Assembly (NCBI RefSeq): GCF_000711825.1
Contig: NZ_JONJ01000003.1
Location: 186,001 to 250,000 of the forward strand
Length of the DNA: 64,000 nucleotides
Direction of reading: 5' to 3'
Origin: [Clostridium] aminophilum DSM 10710
GTDB taxonomy: Bacteria > Bacillota > Clostridia > Lachnospirales > Lachnospiraceae
The notes below the pieces were generated by a model. The model was not told the DNA's origin. It searched no databases and was given only the letters and a program-made list of their open reading frames with translations. A program made the translations under genes and the position numbers. Of this stretch, positions 43,307 to 52,351 are shown one piece after another (positions within the stretch are counted from its first letter, which is position 1; each line of letters begins with the position of its first letter).

Positions 43307-43364
43307 AACACAGACCGCTTCACGGTCTGCCGGGATGGCAGATTGCGAAGCGGTCTGTGTTTTT
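43307..43364. terminator. Terminator of the lic operon
   Basis: AACACAGACCGCTTC (43307-43321) pairs with GAAGCGGTCTGTGTT (43347-43361), inner GTCTGCC/GGCAGAT stem, then TTTT; placed between convergent genes. Confidence 0.85.
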
Positions 43365-43407
43365 GAGAATGCGAACGCCCTCGGAAGTGAGGGGACCCGC
43401 GGATGAT

Positions 43408-44841
43408 TTATGCCTGCATGATGCGCATGATGTTGGTTGCGCTTGCCGGAGTGCTGTTCTTGTTTCTGGAGAGAACGCCGCTGGTGACAACGCAGATATC
43501 CCCTTCATTGATGAGCATGGTGTTTTTCAGCTCGTCCATGGAGATGTCGAGAAGTTCATCTGTGGTCTCGGCCCTGCGGGACCAGATCGGGGTGACGCCC
43601 CAGTACAGCATCATCTGACGGACAATGGACTGGCTCGGAGAGAGCGCAAGAATTTTCATCTTCGGACGGTACTTGGAGATGAGTCTTGCGGTCGAACCGG
43701 AGATGGTCGGCGTGATGATCGCCACCGCATTCAGTTCATTGGCAGCCGTGACGGAAGAGGCACAGATCGTGTTGGCAATGTTGCCGACAAGCTCGTCGCT
43801 GACATCACGGTTCATGTATTTGTCATAGTGAAGATATTTTTCTGCATTTTCCACGACATCCGCCATCATGCTGAGTGCCTCGAACGGGTACTTGCCTGCA
43901 GCGGTCTCACCGGAGAGCATTACCGCATCGGTTCCGTCATAGACGGCATTGGCCACATCGGTAACTTCTGCACGGGTCGGACGCGGGTTACGGATCATGG
44001 AATCCAGCATCTGTGTCGCGGTGATAACGACCTTTCCGGCTTCATTGCACTTGCGGATGATCTTCTTCTGGAGATGCGGGATGTACTGTGCTTCGATCTC
44101 GACGCCGAGGTCGCCTCTGGCAACCATGATTCCGTCGGCTTCCGCGATGATCTCGTCGAGATTGTCCAGACCTTCCTGGTTTTCGATCTTTGCGATGATC
44201 AGCATGCTCGCGCCGGCCTCCTCGAGAAGGCTGCGGATCTGGCGGATACAGGAAGCGGAGCGGACGAAGCTTGCCGCAATGATGTCAAAGCCTTCCTTAA
44301 TGCCGAACCTGATATCTTCGATATCCTTGTCGGTCAGATCCGGGAGATGAATGCTGACATTCGGAACATTGACACCCTTACGCTCGCCGAGCTCGCCGCC
44401 GTTAACGATGGTGCAGCGGATGTCTGCGCCGTCGACGGAAGTGACCCGGAGACCGATCAGGCCGTCATCGATCAGAATGGTATCGCCGGCCTTTACATCA
44501 TCATTCAGACCGTTATAGTTGATGAAAACGCGGTCGGCGGTGCCGGTGCATTCTTCGGTTGTGAGCGTGATTTCCTTTCCTGCTTCCAGCAGGACCTTTT
44601 TTCCGTCCTTCAGAAGGCCGGTACGGATTTCCGGACCCTTTGTATCCAGGAGTGCCGCGATCGGACGATTTGCCTCTTTGGCGGCTCTGCGCAGGAGATC
44701 AAGGCGGGCTGCCTGTTCCTGATGTGTTCCGTGAGAGAAGTTGAAGCGGGCTACATCCATGTTGCTGGCGCACATCTTGTACATCAGCTCGTAGTCGTCC
44801 TCATTCGGACCCATCGTGCATACGATTTTGGTTCTTTTCAT
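43408..44841 (-). CDS. pyk: Pyruvate kinase
   Basis: Glycolytic enzyme making pyruvate and ATP from phosphoenolpyruvate. 477-aa single-unit form without the C-terminal PEP-utiliser-like extension found in Bacillus. Motifs: MKRTKIVCTMGP start, RFNFSHGTH, LLDTKGPEIRTG, the active-site IIAKIENQEG lysine block, MVARGDLGVEI, TATQMLDSMIRNPRPTRAEV and the C-terminal effector domain from about 350. ATG 44841 is preferred: GGAGG lies 11 bp upstream; the alternative ATG at 44859 would place the ribosome site inside the gene. Confidence 0.95.
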   Translation of the reverse strand: MKRTKIVCTMGPNEDDYELMYKMCASNMDVARFNFSHGTHQEQAARLDLLRRAAKEANRPIAALLDTKGPEIRTGLLKDGKKVLLEAGKEITLTTEECTGTADRVFINYNGLNDDVKAGDTILIDDGLIGLRVTSVDGADIRCTIVNGGELGERKGVNVPNVSIHLPDLTDKDIEDIRFGIKEGFDIIAASFVRSASCIRQIRSLLEEAGASMLIIAKIENQEGLDNLDEIIAEADGIMVARGDLGVEIEAQYIPHLQKKIIRKCNEAGKVVITATQMLDSMIRNPRPTRAEVTDVANAVYDGTDAVMLSGETAAGKYPFEALSMMADVVENAEKYLHYDKYMNRDVSDELVGNIANTICASSVTAANELNAVAIITPTISGSTARLISKYRPKMKILALSPSQSIVRQMMLYWGVTPIWSRRAETTDELLDISMDELKNTMLINEGDICVVTSGVLSRNKNSTPASATNIMRIMQA

Positions 44842-45036
44842 TGATTGTTTTTCCTCCATTGCCCGGCATCACACATTCCATCGGGATTCCATCATCAGTC
44901 ACAGCCGGGCTTCCGCATGCCGTGCGCGCTGCGCATCCCGCATGCATACTCTATTATTACTCTATTATCAGCATGAAAAGTTATCATAAAAGAAATGGAA
45001 AGTCAAGTTCAGTCAGAAACTATCATATTCTTTCGA
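44842..45036. other. Intergenic region between pyk and ptsG
   Basis: No gene. Two direct copies of ACTCTATTAT (about 44948-44968) and AT-rich sequence, presumably part of the divergent promoter area. Confidence 0.5.
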
Positions 45037-45065
45037 TTGACAGTGAAAATGACGTATGATAAAAT
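45037..45065 (+). promoter_or_regulatory. Promoter of the glucose PTS gene
   Basis: TTGACA (45037-45042), 17-bp spacer, TAAAAT (45060-45065). Confidence 0.75.
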
Positions 45066-45085
45066 CGTGTCAAACAAAAAAGACA

Positions 45086-45140
45086 GTATGTTACTCTAAG
45101 CAGGCATTCACTGATAAGAAAAAGGTTCCCGGCGGGAGCC
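45086..45140 (+). promoter_or_regulatory. RNA antiterminator target (RAT) and overlapping attenuator in the ptsG leader
   Basis: TGTTACTCTAAGCAGGCAT within 45086-45115 matches the pattern of GlcT/LicT-type RAT sites (TGTTACTG...CAGGCAT...GTGAT). A GC-rich hairpin GGTTCCC-GGC-GGGAGCC follows at 45124-45140. With the antiterminator encoded just downstream of ptsG (47671), induction by glucose through antitermination is likely. The T run after the hairpin is weak. Confidence 0.6.
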
Positions 45141-45207
45141 CTGTTTCGTGTCATGTGGATGCATTTTTTTTGTAAAAAAAGAGAACATACGGCGAAAAAG
45201 GGGAAAA

Positions 45208-47445
45208 CAAATGAAAAACGAAGTATTTGGCGTGCTGCAGCGAGTCGGCAGAAGTTTTATGCTGCCGATCGCGGTTCTTCCGGTGGCGGGGCTCCTGCTC
45301 GGTCTCGGAAGTTCTTTTACCAATCCGACAACAATCGAAACCTATGGAATGGAAGCCCTGCTGGGACAGGGAACCGTTCTGCACGCGCTCTTAATGATCA
45401 TGAATGCGGTCGGCAGCGCGATCTTTGACAACCTTCCGCTGATCTTTGCGATCGGCGTTGCCATCGGCATGGCAAAGAGGGAAAAAGAGGTTGCGGCTCT
45501 CTCTGCCATGCTGGCGTATTTTGTCATGAACGTATCCGTTCAGGCGATGCTGATGCTTTTCGGCAGGATCGATGCGGACGGAAATCTTGCCGCGGATGTG
45601 ATGGAGGGAACCATCACCAGCATGTGCGGAATTCAGACGCTCCAGATGGGGGTATTCGGCGGAGTGATCGTCGGTCTCGGCGTTGCGGCGCTGAACAACC
45701 GTTTCCACAAGATCGAGCTTCCCGGCGCGATCTCATTCTTCAGCGGATCCCGTTTTGTCCCGATCATTTCCACGGTTGTCTACATGCTGGTCGGCATTGT
45801 GATGTTCTTTGTATGGCCGACGGTTCAGAACGGAATCTCCGGTCTGGGAATGCTGGTGGCAGGATCCGGCTACATCGGAACGCTCATTTTCGGCATTGTG
45901 AAGAGAGCACTGATTCCGTTCGGACTTCACCACGTATTCTACATGCCGTTCTGGCAGACCGGCGTCGGCGGCACCATGGATGTTGCCGGACACACGGTTC
46001 AGGGCGGACAGAACATTTTCTTCGCACAGCTTGCGGATTCGGCAAATATTGCGCATTTCAGCGCGGATGCGTGCCGGTATTTCTCCGGTGAGTTTATTTT
46101 CATGATGTTCGGTCTTCCGGGGGCGGCTCTCGCCATGTATCGCTGCGCGCGGCCGGAGAAGAGAAAACAGGTCGGAGGGCTTCTGCTGTCCGCAACACTG
46201 GCCAGCATTTTTACCGGAATCACCGAGCCGATCGAGTTCTCCTTTCTGTTTGCCGCACCGGCGCTCTTTGCAGTGCAGGTCGTTCTTGCGGGAAGCTGTT
46301 ACATGGTGGCTCACATGCTGAAGATTGCGATCGGACTCACGTTCTCCGGCGGTTTTCTGGATTTCCTTCTGTTCGGAATTCTCCAGGGAAATGCGAAGAC
46401 CGGATGGATGCTGGTGCTCCCGGCCGGAGCAGTCTGCTTTTTACTGTATTACTGCTCATTCTCGTATCTGATCCGCCGGTTTGATCTGAAAACGCCGGGC
46501 CGTGAGCTGGATGCGAACACAAAACTCTACAATAAGGCTGATTATCTCGCTAAGAAGGCCGGTCAGACGGTGGCAGCCCCGACGGATGAGGAAGATGATC
46601 CGGTGAGCCGGATTCTTATGAACGGCCTCGGCGGAAAGGCCAATATCTCCGATGTTGACTGCTGTGCCACCCGCCTCCGTGTGACGGTAAAGGACAGCAG
46701 CAGAGTCCGTGATGAGATTCTGAAGGAGGCGGGCCCGTCCGGAATCGTACATCGGGGGAACGGCATTCAGGTCGTTTTCGGACCGCGCGTTACCGTGATC
46801 AAGGCGAATCTGGAAGATTATCTGGAGAAAATGCCGGACACCTGGTTTACGGGCGAATCGAATGCTGACAGGACGGCAGAGGGAGCAGGCGAAGTGTCCG
46901 CGAAGCCGGAAAACGGGGCAAATGCGGGCGAAACCGCAAATGACACATCGGGCGCGTCGGATGCCTCCGCAAAACCGGCAAAAACCATTGTGATCGGCAG
47001 TCCGATTACCGGTCAGGCCGCTGATCTCTCCGCCACACCGGATGAGGGATTCGCAAGCGGAATGATGGGAGAGGGCGCAGCGCTCACACCGACGGAAGGA
47101 ACCGTCTGCGCTCCGACCGACGGCACCGTCTCATTCATCTTTGACACGAAGCACGCAGTGGGATTTACGACCGATTCCGGCATTGAAATGCTCTTCCACA
47201 TCGGAATCGATACGGTGAAACTGAACGGAGAAGGTTTTGAGATTCTGGTTCAGCAGGGACAGGAACTGAAGAAGGGAGATCCGATCATGAAACTGGATCT
47301 TGATTATCTGAAAGCCCACGCTCCGTCCATCGTCTCGCCGATTCTCTGCACGGATCTGGAGGACGACCAGAAGGTTCGCCTTCTCGCGGAAGGTCCGGTG
47401 AAAGCCGGCGATGATCTGATCGCAGTGGATATTTATGAATCATAA
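45208..47445 (+). CDS. ptsG: PTS glucose/N-acetylglucosamine-type permease, IICBA
   Basis: 745-aa sugar-phosphorylating permease. IIC membrane domain about 1-430 (NEVFGVLQRVGRSFMLPIAV start, FDNLPLIFAIGVAIGMAKRE, TGITEPIEFSFLFAAP), IIB about 465-550 with phosphocysteine in SDVDCCATRLRVTV, and IIA about 600-745 with phospho-His in MLFHIGIDTVKLNG. A Gly/Ala/Glu-rich linker (about 555-600) joins IIB to IIA. Domain order C-B-A is that of PtsG. ATG 45208 is preceded by AAAAAGGGGAAAACAA. The specific sugar (glucose versus GlcNAc) cannot be fixed by eye, but the GlcT-like leader supports glucose. Confidence 0.88.
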   Translation, partial: QMKNEVFGVLQRVGRSFMLPIAVLPVAGLLLGLGSSFTNPTTIETYGMEALLGQGTVLHALLMIMNAVGSAIFDNLPLIFAIGVAIGMAKREKEVAALSAMLAYFVMNVSVQAMLMLFGRIDADGNLAADVMEGTITSMCGIQTLQMGVFGGVIVGLGVAALNNRFHKIELPGAISFFSGSRFVPIISTVVYMLVGIVMFFVWPTVQNGISGLGMLVAGSGYIGTLIFGIVKRALIPFGLHHVFYMPFWQTGVGGTMDVAGHTVQGGQNIFFAQLADSANIAHFSADACRYFSGEFIFMMFGLPGAALAMYRCARPEKRKQVGGLLLSATLASIFTGITEPIEFSFLFAAPALFAVQVVLAGSCYMVAHMLKIAIGLTFSGGFLDFLLFGILQGNAKTGWMLVLPAGAVCFLLYYCSFSYLIRRFDLKTPGRELDANTKLYNKADYLAKKAGQTVAAPTDEEDDPVSRILMNGLGGKANISDVDCCATRLRVTVKDSSRVRDEILKEAGPSGIVHRGNGIQVVFGPRVTVIKANLEDYLEKMPDTWFTGESNADRTAEGAGEVSAKPENGANAGETANDTSGASDASAKPAKTIVIGSPITGQAADLSATPDEGFASGMMGEGAALTPTEGTVCAPTDGTVSFIFDTKHAVGFTTDSGIEMLFHIGIDTVKLNGEGFEILVQQGQELKKGDPIMKLDLDYLKAHAPSIVSPILCTDLEDDQKVRLLAEGPVKAGDDLIAVDIYES

Positions 47446-47522
47446 CGTCAGAAAGCAGATATCTGCGCCGGTTCCCCGTTTTTTTCGGGGGACCGCTGCG
47501 AAACCGGTTTTCTGAATGCCTT

Positions 47523-47574
47523 ACGGGAACGGAATGCTCTTTGGTTTTTGAAAGAGCCTTTCGTTCCCGTTTTT
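47523..47574 (+). terminator. Terminator after ptsG
   Basis: ACGGGAACG...CGTTCCCGT outer stem with an inner GCTCTTT/AAAGAGC stem, followed by TTTTT. A second small hairpin (CGGTTCCCCG / CGGGGGACCG) lies before it at about 47472-47497. Confidence 0.85.
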
Positions 47575-47670
47575 AACAAATGCGGGAGATTTATCGAATT
47601 CTATGCTATGATAAGGAAGAATCCACCGGCCCGGCCGGAGGAGGAAGTCAGAAAGACAGGAAGGCAGCTC

Positions 47671-48525
47671 ATGTTCCGAATTCGAAAAGTATTGAATCAT
47701 AATTCTGTGATTGCGCTGAACAGCGACGATCAGCAGATGTATCTTATTCTCGGAAAGGGAATCGGTTTTAACCGGAAGCCGACAGAGAGAATTGAGACGC
47801 GGCCGGAAGATACGATGTATTCTCTGAAAGAGACGTCGGAGCGCGGAGAAGCCATGGCAATTGTAAAAGACGTCGCCCCTGAGTGTCTGGAGGTGGCAGA
47901 CAGCATTCTCAATGCGGCGGAAAAAGAGTTCGGCCGCATTGACCGTTCGATTCTTTTTCCGATGGCGGACCATATTGCATTTGCGGTTCAGCGCATGAAG
48001 AAAAAGGAAGAAATCCGTAATCCTCTGAATGCGGATATTCAGCTGCTGTTTCACACGGAATACAAGGTGGCGCAATGTGCATCCGCTCTTATTCATGATG
48101 CCTTTCATGTCGATATTTCAAATGATGAGATCGGGTATATTGCGCTTCATGTGCATACGGCGATCGAAGACGAAAAAGTATCGGAAGCACTGAAAACGGC
48201 AGAGCTGGTTCGCTTCTGCATTTCCCTGATTGAGCAGGAGACCGGAAGACACATTGAAGTGATGTCACTCGGCTATAACCGGATGATGAATCACATCCGT
48301 TTTATGGTGCGGAGGATTCTGACGGACGAACCCCTGAACCTGAATCTGAACCAGTACATGAAAGAACATTATCCGCTGTCCTATGAGATCGCGCAGCGCA
48401 TCTGCGATGAGCTCGGTCGCGGGATGAAACGGAGTTATCATGAGGCGGAGATCGGTTATCTTGCGATGCATATCGAACGTGTTCTGGGCAATGATCCCGA
48501 GGGGACGTCTTCTGACAAACTGTAA
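47671..48525 (+). CDS. BglG/LicT/GlcT-family transcription antiterminator
   Basis: 284-aa RNA-binding antiterminator. The N-terminal CAT domain reads MFRIRKVLNHNSVIALNSDD (1-20) to about 58; two PTS regulatory domains follow, PRD1 with DHIAFAVQRM and PRD2 with HYPLSYEIAQRICDELGRGM, EIGYLAMHIERV, carrying the phosphorylatable histidines typical of the family. ATG 47671 follows AGGAAGGCAGCTC. Location behind ptsG and the RAT in the ptsG leader make ptsG its natural target (GlcT role). Confidence 0.87.
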   Translation: MFRIRKVLNHNSVIALNSDDQQMYLILGKGIGFNRKPTERIETRPEDTMYSLKETSERGEAMAIVKDVAPECLEVADSILNAAEKEFGRIDRSILFPMADHIAFAVQRMKKKEEIRNPLNADIQLLFHTEYKVAQCASALIHDAFHVDISNDEIGYIALHVHTAIEDEKVSEALKTAELVRFCISLIEQETGRHIEVMSLGYNRMMNHIRFMVRRILTDEPLNLNLNQYMKEHYPLSYEIAQRICDELGRGMKRSYHEAEIGYLAMHIERVLGNDPEGTSSDKL

Positions 48526-48556
48526 ATCCAGTCTGATATGAGAATTTGATGAGGTA

Positions 48557-49630
48557 ATGAACGTGACCGAAGAGAAAAAAATCAGAGTATTTATTGTGGA
48601 TGACTCGATGGTATTTCGCAGTTTCCTGACAAAGTGTATCGGTGACGACGATCGCTTCGAGGTTGTCGGAACGGCCGTGGACGCGTTTGATGCAGCCAAT
48701 AAGATTCCGGCGGCAAAGCCGGATGTCGTCACATTGGACATTGAAATGCCAAGGATGAGTGGACTGGAATTTCTGGGACGTCTTCTTCCGGCGTTCCCGA
48801 TCCCGGTTGTGTTGGTCTCCACACTGGACATGCGGGTGTTTGATGCACTGGCGGCCGGTGCGGTGGATTTTGTCCACAAGCCGGACAGCTATGAGGGTGA
48901 TAACGTTACTTCTTTTGCTTTTAAGATAAAACTGAAAATTGTGGCGGCGTCCCGTGCCAAAGTGCATCTTCCGCTTCGGAAAGTGGAGGCACCGTCTCTC
49001 GGCAAAAAGCCGGAGCCGGCCGCAGAAGACATTTCCGGTGCGGTGATCCGCGGCAATTCAAAGCGTGATCTGATTGCGATCGGCGCTTCCACGGGCGGAA
49101 CCGAGGCGATTGTGGCGGTTGTCCGGAATCTGCCGGAGTCGACTCCGGGTATCGTCATCACGCAGCATATGCCGGCAGGTTTCACCGAGATGTTCGCGGA
49201 GAGACTGAACCGGATCTGCAAGATGGAGGTTCGCGAGGCGAAAAACGGTGATGTGGTCCGCCGGGGGCTGATTCTGATCGCGCCGGGAGGTCTTCACATG
49301 AGTCTCACCCGTCATGGTTCGGAATATGCGGTCATCTGCGAAGAGGGCGAAAAGGTGCACAATGTGGCACCGTCGGTGGACGTTCTGTTTAATTCGGTTG
49401 CGGAAGTGGCCGGCGAAAAAGCGATCGGCATTATTCTCACCGGTATGGGTTCGGACGGCGCCTCCGGTCTTCTGAAGATGCGCGACCGCGGAGCTTACAC
49501 GATCGGGCAGGACAAGGAAACCTGTGTGGTATACGGAATGCCGATGGAAGCGGCAAGATGCGGTGCGGTGCAGACCGTAGCGCCGCTGAACACCATTCCG
49601 TCACTGATTGTAAAGGAACTGAATTCCTGA
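48557..49630 (+). CDS. cheB: Chemotaxis protein-glutamate methylesterase/deamidase CheB
   Basis: 357 aa: receiver domain (1-125) with phospho-acceptor D61 in VTLDIEMPRM and acidic pair VDDS, then a linker and the methylesterase domain (about 165-357) with catalytic S178 in IGASTGGTEA, H204 in TQHMPAGFT and D300 in TGMGSDGASG. It removes methyl groups from chemoreceptors. No other che genes lie nearby, so it is an orphan copy or sits apart from the main cluster. An ATG at 48557 follows GATGAGGTA. Confidence 0.93.
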   Translation: MNVTEEKKIRVFIVDDSMVFRSFLTKCIGDDDRFEVVGTAVDAFDAANKIPAAKPDVVTLDIEMPRMSGLEFLGRLLPAFPIPVVLVSTLDMRVFDALAAGAVDFVHKPDSYEGDNVTSFAFKIKLKIVAASRAKVHLPLRKVEAPSLGKKPEPAAEDISGAVIRGNSKRDLIAIGASTGGTEAIVAVVRNLPESTPGIVITQHMPAGFTEMFAERLNRICKMEVREAKNGDVVRRGLILIAPGGLHMSLTRHGSEYAVICEEGEKVHNVAPSVDVLFNSVAEVAGEKAIGIILTGMGSDGASGLLKMRDRGAYTIGQDKETCVVYGMPMEAARCGAVQTVAPLNTIPSLIVKELNS

Positions 49631-49660
49631 GAATGGAATCACGAATGACAGGAATACAAC

Positions 49661-52012
49661 ATGGATGATTCAATCACATTTTTGGGAGTCCGGGGAAGTG
49701 CTCCGGCAAACGGCGAAGAATTTGAGGCATACGGAAGGCACACCTCCTGCTATCTGGTCACCCTTGACGGTACCGCGGTCATGGTGGACTGCGGAACAGG
49801 AGTGCAGAGAGCAGGAGCGGTGCTGGATGAACTGCCGGAACTTCATCTTTTGATTTCTCATTCCCATCTTGATCATATTGCAGGCCTTTTTCAGCTGATT
49901 CCGATGATGAAGCAGAAACCGCTTCACATCTACGGCAACACCTTTAACGGCCTGACGATTGAAGAACAGATTAAACGACTGGTAGGGCCTCCGATCTGGC
50001 CGGTTTATCCGGAAACGATGGATCGTGAGGTCCATTATCATGAGATCGGACCGGAACCTTTTTCGATCGGGCCGATCACGGTGCGGACCATGAAATCCAA
50101 TCATCCGGGCGGATGCACGCTCTACCGGCTGGACGGAAGCAGACATTCGGCGGTCATCGCGTCGGATTTCAACCATAACGGGGGTGCGGACCGGGAGCTG
50201 ATCGGTTTTTCGAGGAATACGGATCTGATCATTTATGACGGGAGCCTGACGAAGGCCGATTACGAAAGCTGCTCCGAATGGGGACATTCCACCGCGGAGA
50301 TGGGGGCCGAGATCGCACAGAAGGCCGGCGTCGGGGCGATCGCAATCTCGCATCACAGCCCGTTTGCGACCGATCAGGATCTGGATGTCCGCGAACACGA
50401 ATTTCGGGAACGGTATCCCAATCTGTTTTTTGCTTACGGAGGTCTCCGGTTTGTTCTGGGCGGACGGATTCCCGGATTCTGCAACAGCGGAAAGGACAGC
50501 GGTCAGCTTGACAAACTCCGCAGTCTGATCAATATCAGTGTCCGGATGAACTCGGAGAAGAACAGAACAAAGCTGTTCGAGCACATTATCCGGTCGGCGA
50601 TGGAGATTACAAGGGCGGACGGAGGAACGCTCTATACGCTGGAACGCGATGAACGGCTTCATTTCCGGATCATGATCAACAAGTCCCTCGGGATCTTCAA
50701 GGGCGGGGCAAACGATCCGATCCATCTTCCGCCGGTTCCGCTTTCCCCGACCAACGTGTGCGCGGCAGCGGCGCTGTCCGGAAACATCATTAATATCGAG
50801 GATGTATGCTCCAGCGGTCAGTATGACTTTTCCGGACCGCGAAAGTATGATGCCATGACGGGATACCGGACGAGATCGGTCATGGTCGTGCCGATGGAGG
50901 ACATTTCAGGCGAAGTCATCGGAGTTCTGCAGCTGATCAATGCGCTGGATCAGGCGGGACGTCTGATCAGCTTCACCGTTCAGGACGAGGAGATGGTCAA
51001 TGCCATCGCGTCGCAGGCCGGCGTGTGCATTTCCAACATTGCCCATGAAAAAAATGTGACAGAGCTCCTGAATGGATTTGTCCGCGGTATTTCGGAGGGA
51101 CTGGATGCACGAACGCCATACAATGCGAACCACTCCCGGAATATGGCCGAATACTGTGCGGCTTTTCTGGATTATGAGGAACAGACGGACGGTCCGTACG
51201 CGATGGATGAGAACGGACGGCAGGAACTTCTGATGAGTGTCTGGCTGCATGATATCGGAAAGCTTGCGACGCCGATCGACGTCATGGACAAGGCACAGCG
51301 TCTGACGGACAGCCATTTTGACAAGATGACGGGACGGTATTATCGTCGGGAACTGATTCTGATGCTGGAAGCGGCAAAAGGGATGATGACGGAAACAGAG
51401 ATGGAGGCGCGGAAAAAAGAACTCTGGGAGGAGTATGAGTTCCTTCTGAAAGTCAACCGGGCCGGCTATCTGGGCGATGACATGATCCGCCGGGTTCGGG
51501 AGATCGCTTCTTCCGACTACCGCGAAGCGGACGGATCCATGAAACCGAAGCTCACAAAAGAGGAGAGCCGGGAGCTGATGATCCGGAAGGGAACTCTGAC
51601 GGAAGAAGAGCGAAAGATTATGCAGGATCACGTGGTCTATACGTCGAGAATGCTGGGAGCGCTGAATTTCCCGAAGAATTTCCGGCATGTCGCCTCGTGG
51701 GCAGGCACGCACCACGAGTTCCTGGACGGAAGCGGTTATCCGAATCATCTGACGGCGGAATCCCTCAGCTGGCCGGCAAGACTCATTACCATTCTCGATA
51801 TTTTTGAGGCGCTGACCGCGGCGGACCGACCGTATCGTGATTCCATGAATGTTGAGCGCGCGCTTCAGATTCTGAAAGAAATGGTTTCGGAGGGAAAACT
51901 CGACGGAAATATTCTGCAGGAATATGAAAAGAGTGAGGCGTGGAAAAACGCAAAAAAGACGGAAAAATGCAGTGAAAACGAGGGGATCGGCGACTGGATC
52001 ACACGGAAATGA
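49661..52012 (+). CDS. Metallo-beta-lactamase / GAF / HD-GYP three-domain protein
   Basis: 783 aa. Residues 1-265: MBL fold with ISHSHLDHIAG metal motif, ASDFNHNGG and a late SHHSPFATD, similar to the cAMP-phosphodiesterase-like/MBL group. Residues about 300-465: GAF sensor (RADGGTLYTLERDERLHFRI, VMVVPMEDISGEVIGVLQLI). Residues about 470-750: HD-GYP domain with LHDIGKLATP (HD) and HHEFLDGSGYP (GYP) and an insert of about 80 residues between them. HD-GYP domains hydrolyse cyclic di-GMP or similar dinucleotides. The fusion of an MBL with GAF-HD-GYP is unusual. 30 bp after cheB, possibly one operon linking motility and second messenger turnover. Confidence 0.87.
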   Translation: MDDSITFLGVRGSAPANGEEFEAYGRHTSCYLVTLDGTAVMVDCGTGVQRAGAVLDELPELHLLISHSHLDHIAGLFQLIPMMKQKPLHIYGNTFNGLTIEEQIKRLVGPPIWPVYPETMDREVHYHEIGPEPFSIGPITVRTMKSNHPGGCTLYRLDGSRHSAVIASDFNHNGGADRELIGFSRNTDLIIYDGSLTKADYESCSEWGHSTAEMGAEIAQKAGVGAIAISHHSPFATDQDLDVREHEFRERYPNLFFAYGGLRFVLGGRIPGFCNSGKDSGQLDKLRSLINISVRMNSEKNRTKLFEHIIRSAMEITRADGGTLYTLERDERLHFRIMINKSLGIFKGGANDPIHLPPVPLSPTNVCAAAALSGNIINIEDVCSSGQYDFSGPRKYDAMTGYRTRSVMVVPMEDISGEVIGVLQLINALDQAGRLISFTVQDEEMVNAIASQAGVCISNIAHEKNVTELLNGFVRGISEGLDARTPYNANHSRNMAEYCAAFLDYEEQTDGPYAMDENGRQELLMSVWLHDIGKLATPIDVMDKAQRLTDSHFDKMTGRYYRRELILMLEAAKGMMTETEMEARKKELWEEYEFLLKVNRAGYLGDDMIRRVREIASSDYREADGSMKPKLTKEESRELMIRKGTLTEEERKIMQDHVVYTSRMLGALNFPKNFRHVASWAGTHHEFLDGSGYPNHLTAESLSWPARLITILDIFEALTAADRPYRDSMNVERALQILKEMVSEGKLDGNILQEYEKSEAWKNAKKTEKCSENEGIGDWITRK

Positions 52013-52053
52013 TGTTTGGGACTTGTGTGATGGTTTTGTGAAGGTGCCCTTTA

Positions 52054-52310
52054 TATAATACTGCCATAATAAAACACAGTCATTCAGTGGTCCGGGGATG
52101 TTCTGCTGAAGGGATGTGTCCATATCTTTCCGAACAGGAACAGACGGCTGACGCAGGAGACGCGACCTGAGGAACGCCGTATGAATCAGACAGATACTGG
52201 GGATGATAATATAAATCTGGGGATGTTGTTATTGCTGGATGTGTCAGATCAAACACATCGGGAAGCATATGGAATAAAAGAGCTGCCGGGAAACCGGCAG
52301 CTCTTTTATT
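52054..52310 (+). ncRNA. Candidate small RNA (about 240 nt) with promoter -10 and terminator
   Basis: TATAAT at 52054-52059 (weak -35, TGGTTT at 52031) and a perfect terminator AAAAGAGCTGCCGG-GAAA-CCGGCAGCTCTTTT at about 52275-52306 enclose 210 nt with no credible ORF. The segment contains three GGGGATG words (about 52095, 52199, 52224) and two GATGTGTC words. The downstream gene is on the opposite strand, so this is not its leader. Function unknown. Confidence 0.45.
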
Positions 52311-52351
52311 TGAGCAGGCAACGAGCCGAAGCCCGTCTGCGGACTTTATTC

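Noticed and set aside
47548-47670. N-terminal extension of the antiterminator
   Set aside because: It would begin inside the ptsG terminator and lacks a ribosome site; the RNA-binding domain starts at the ATG at 47671.
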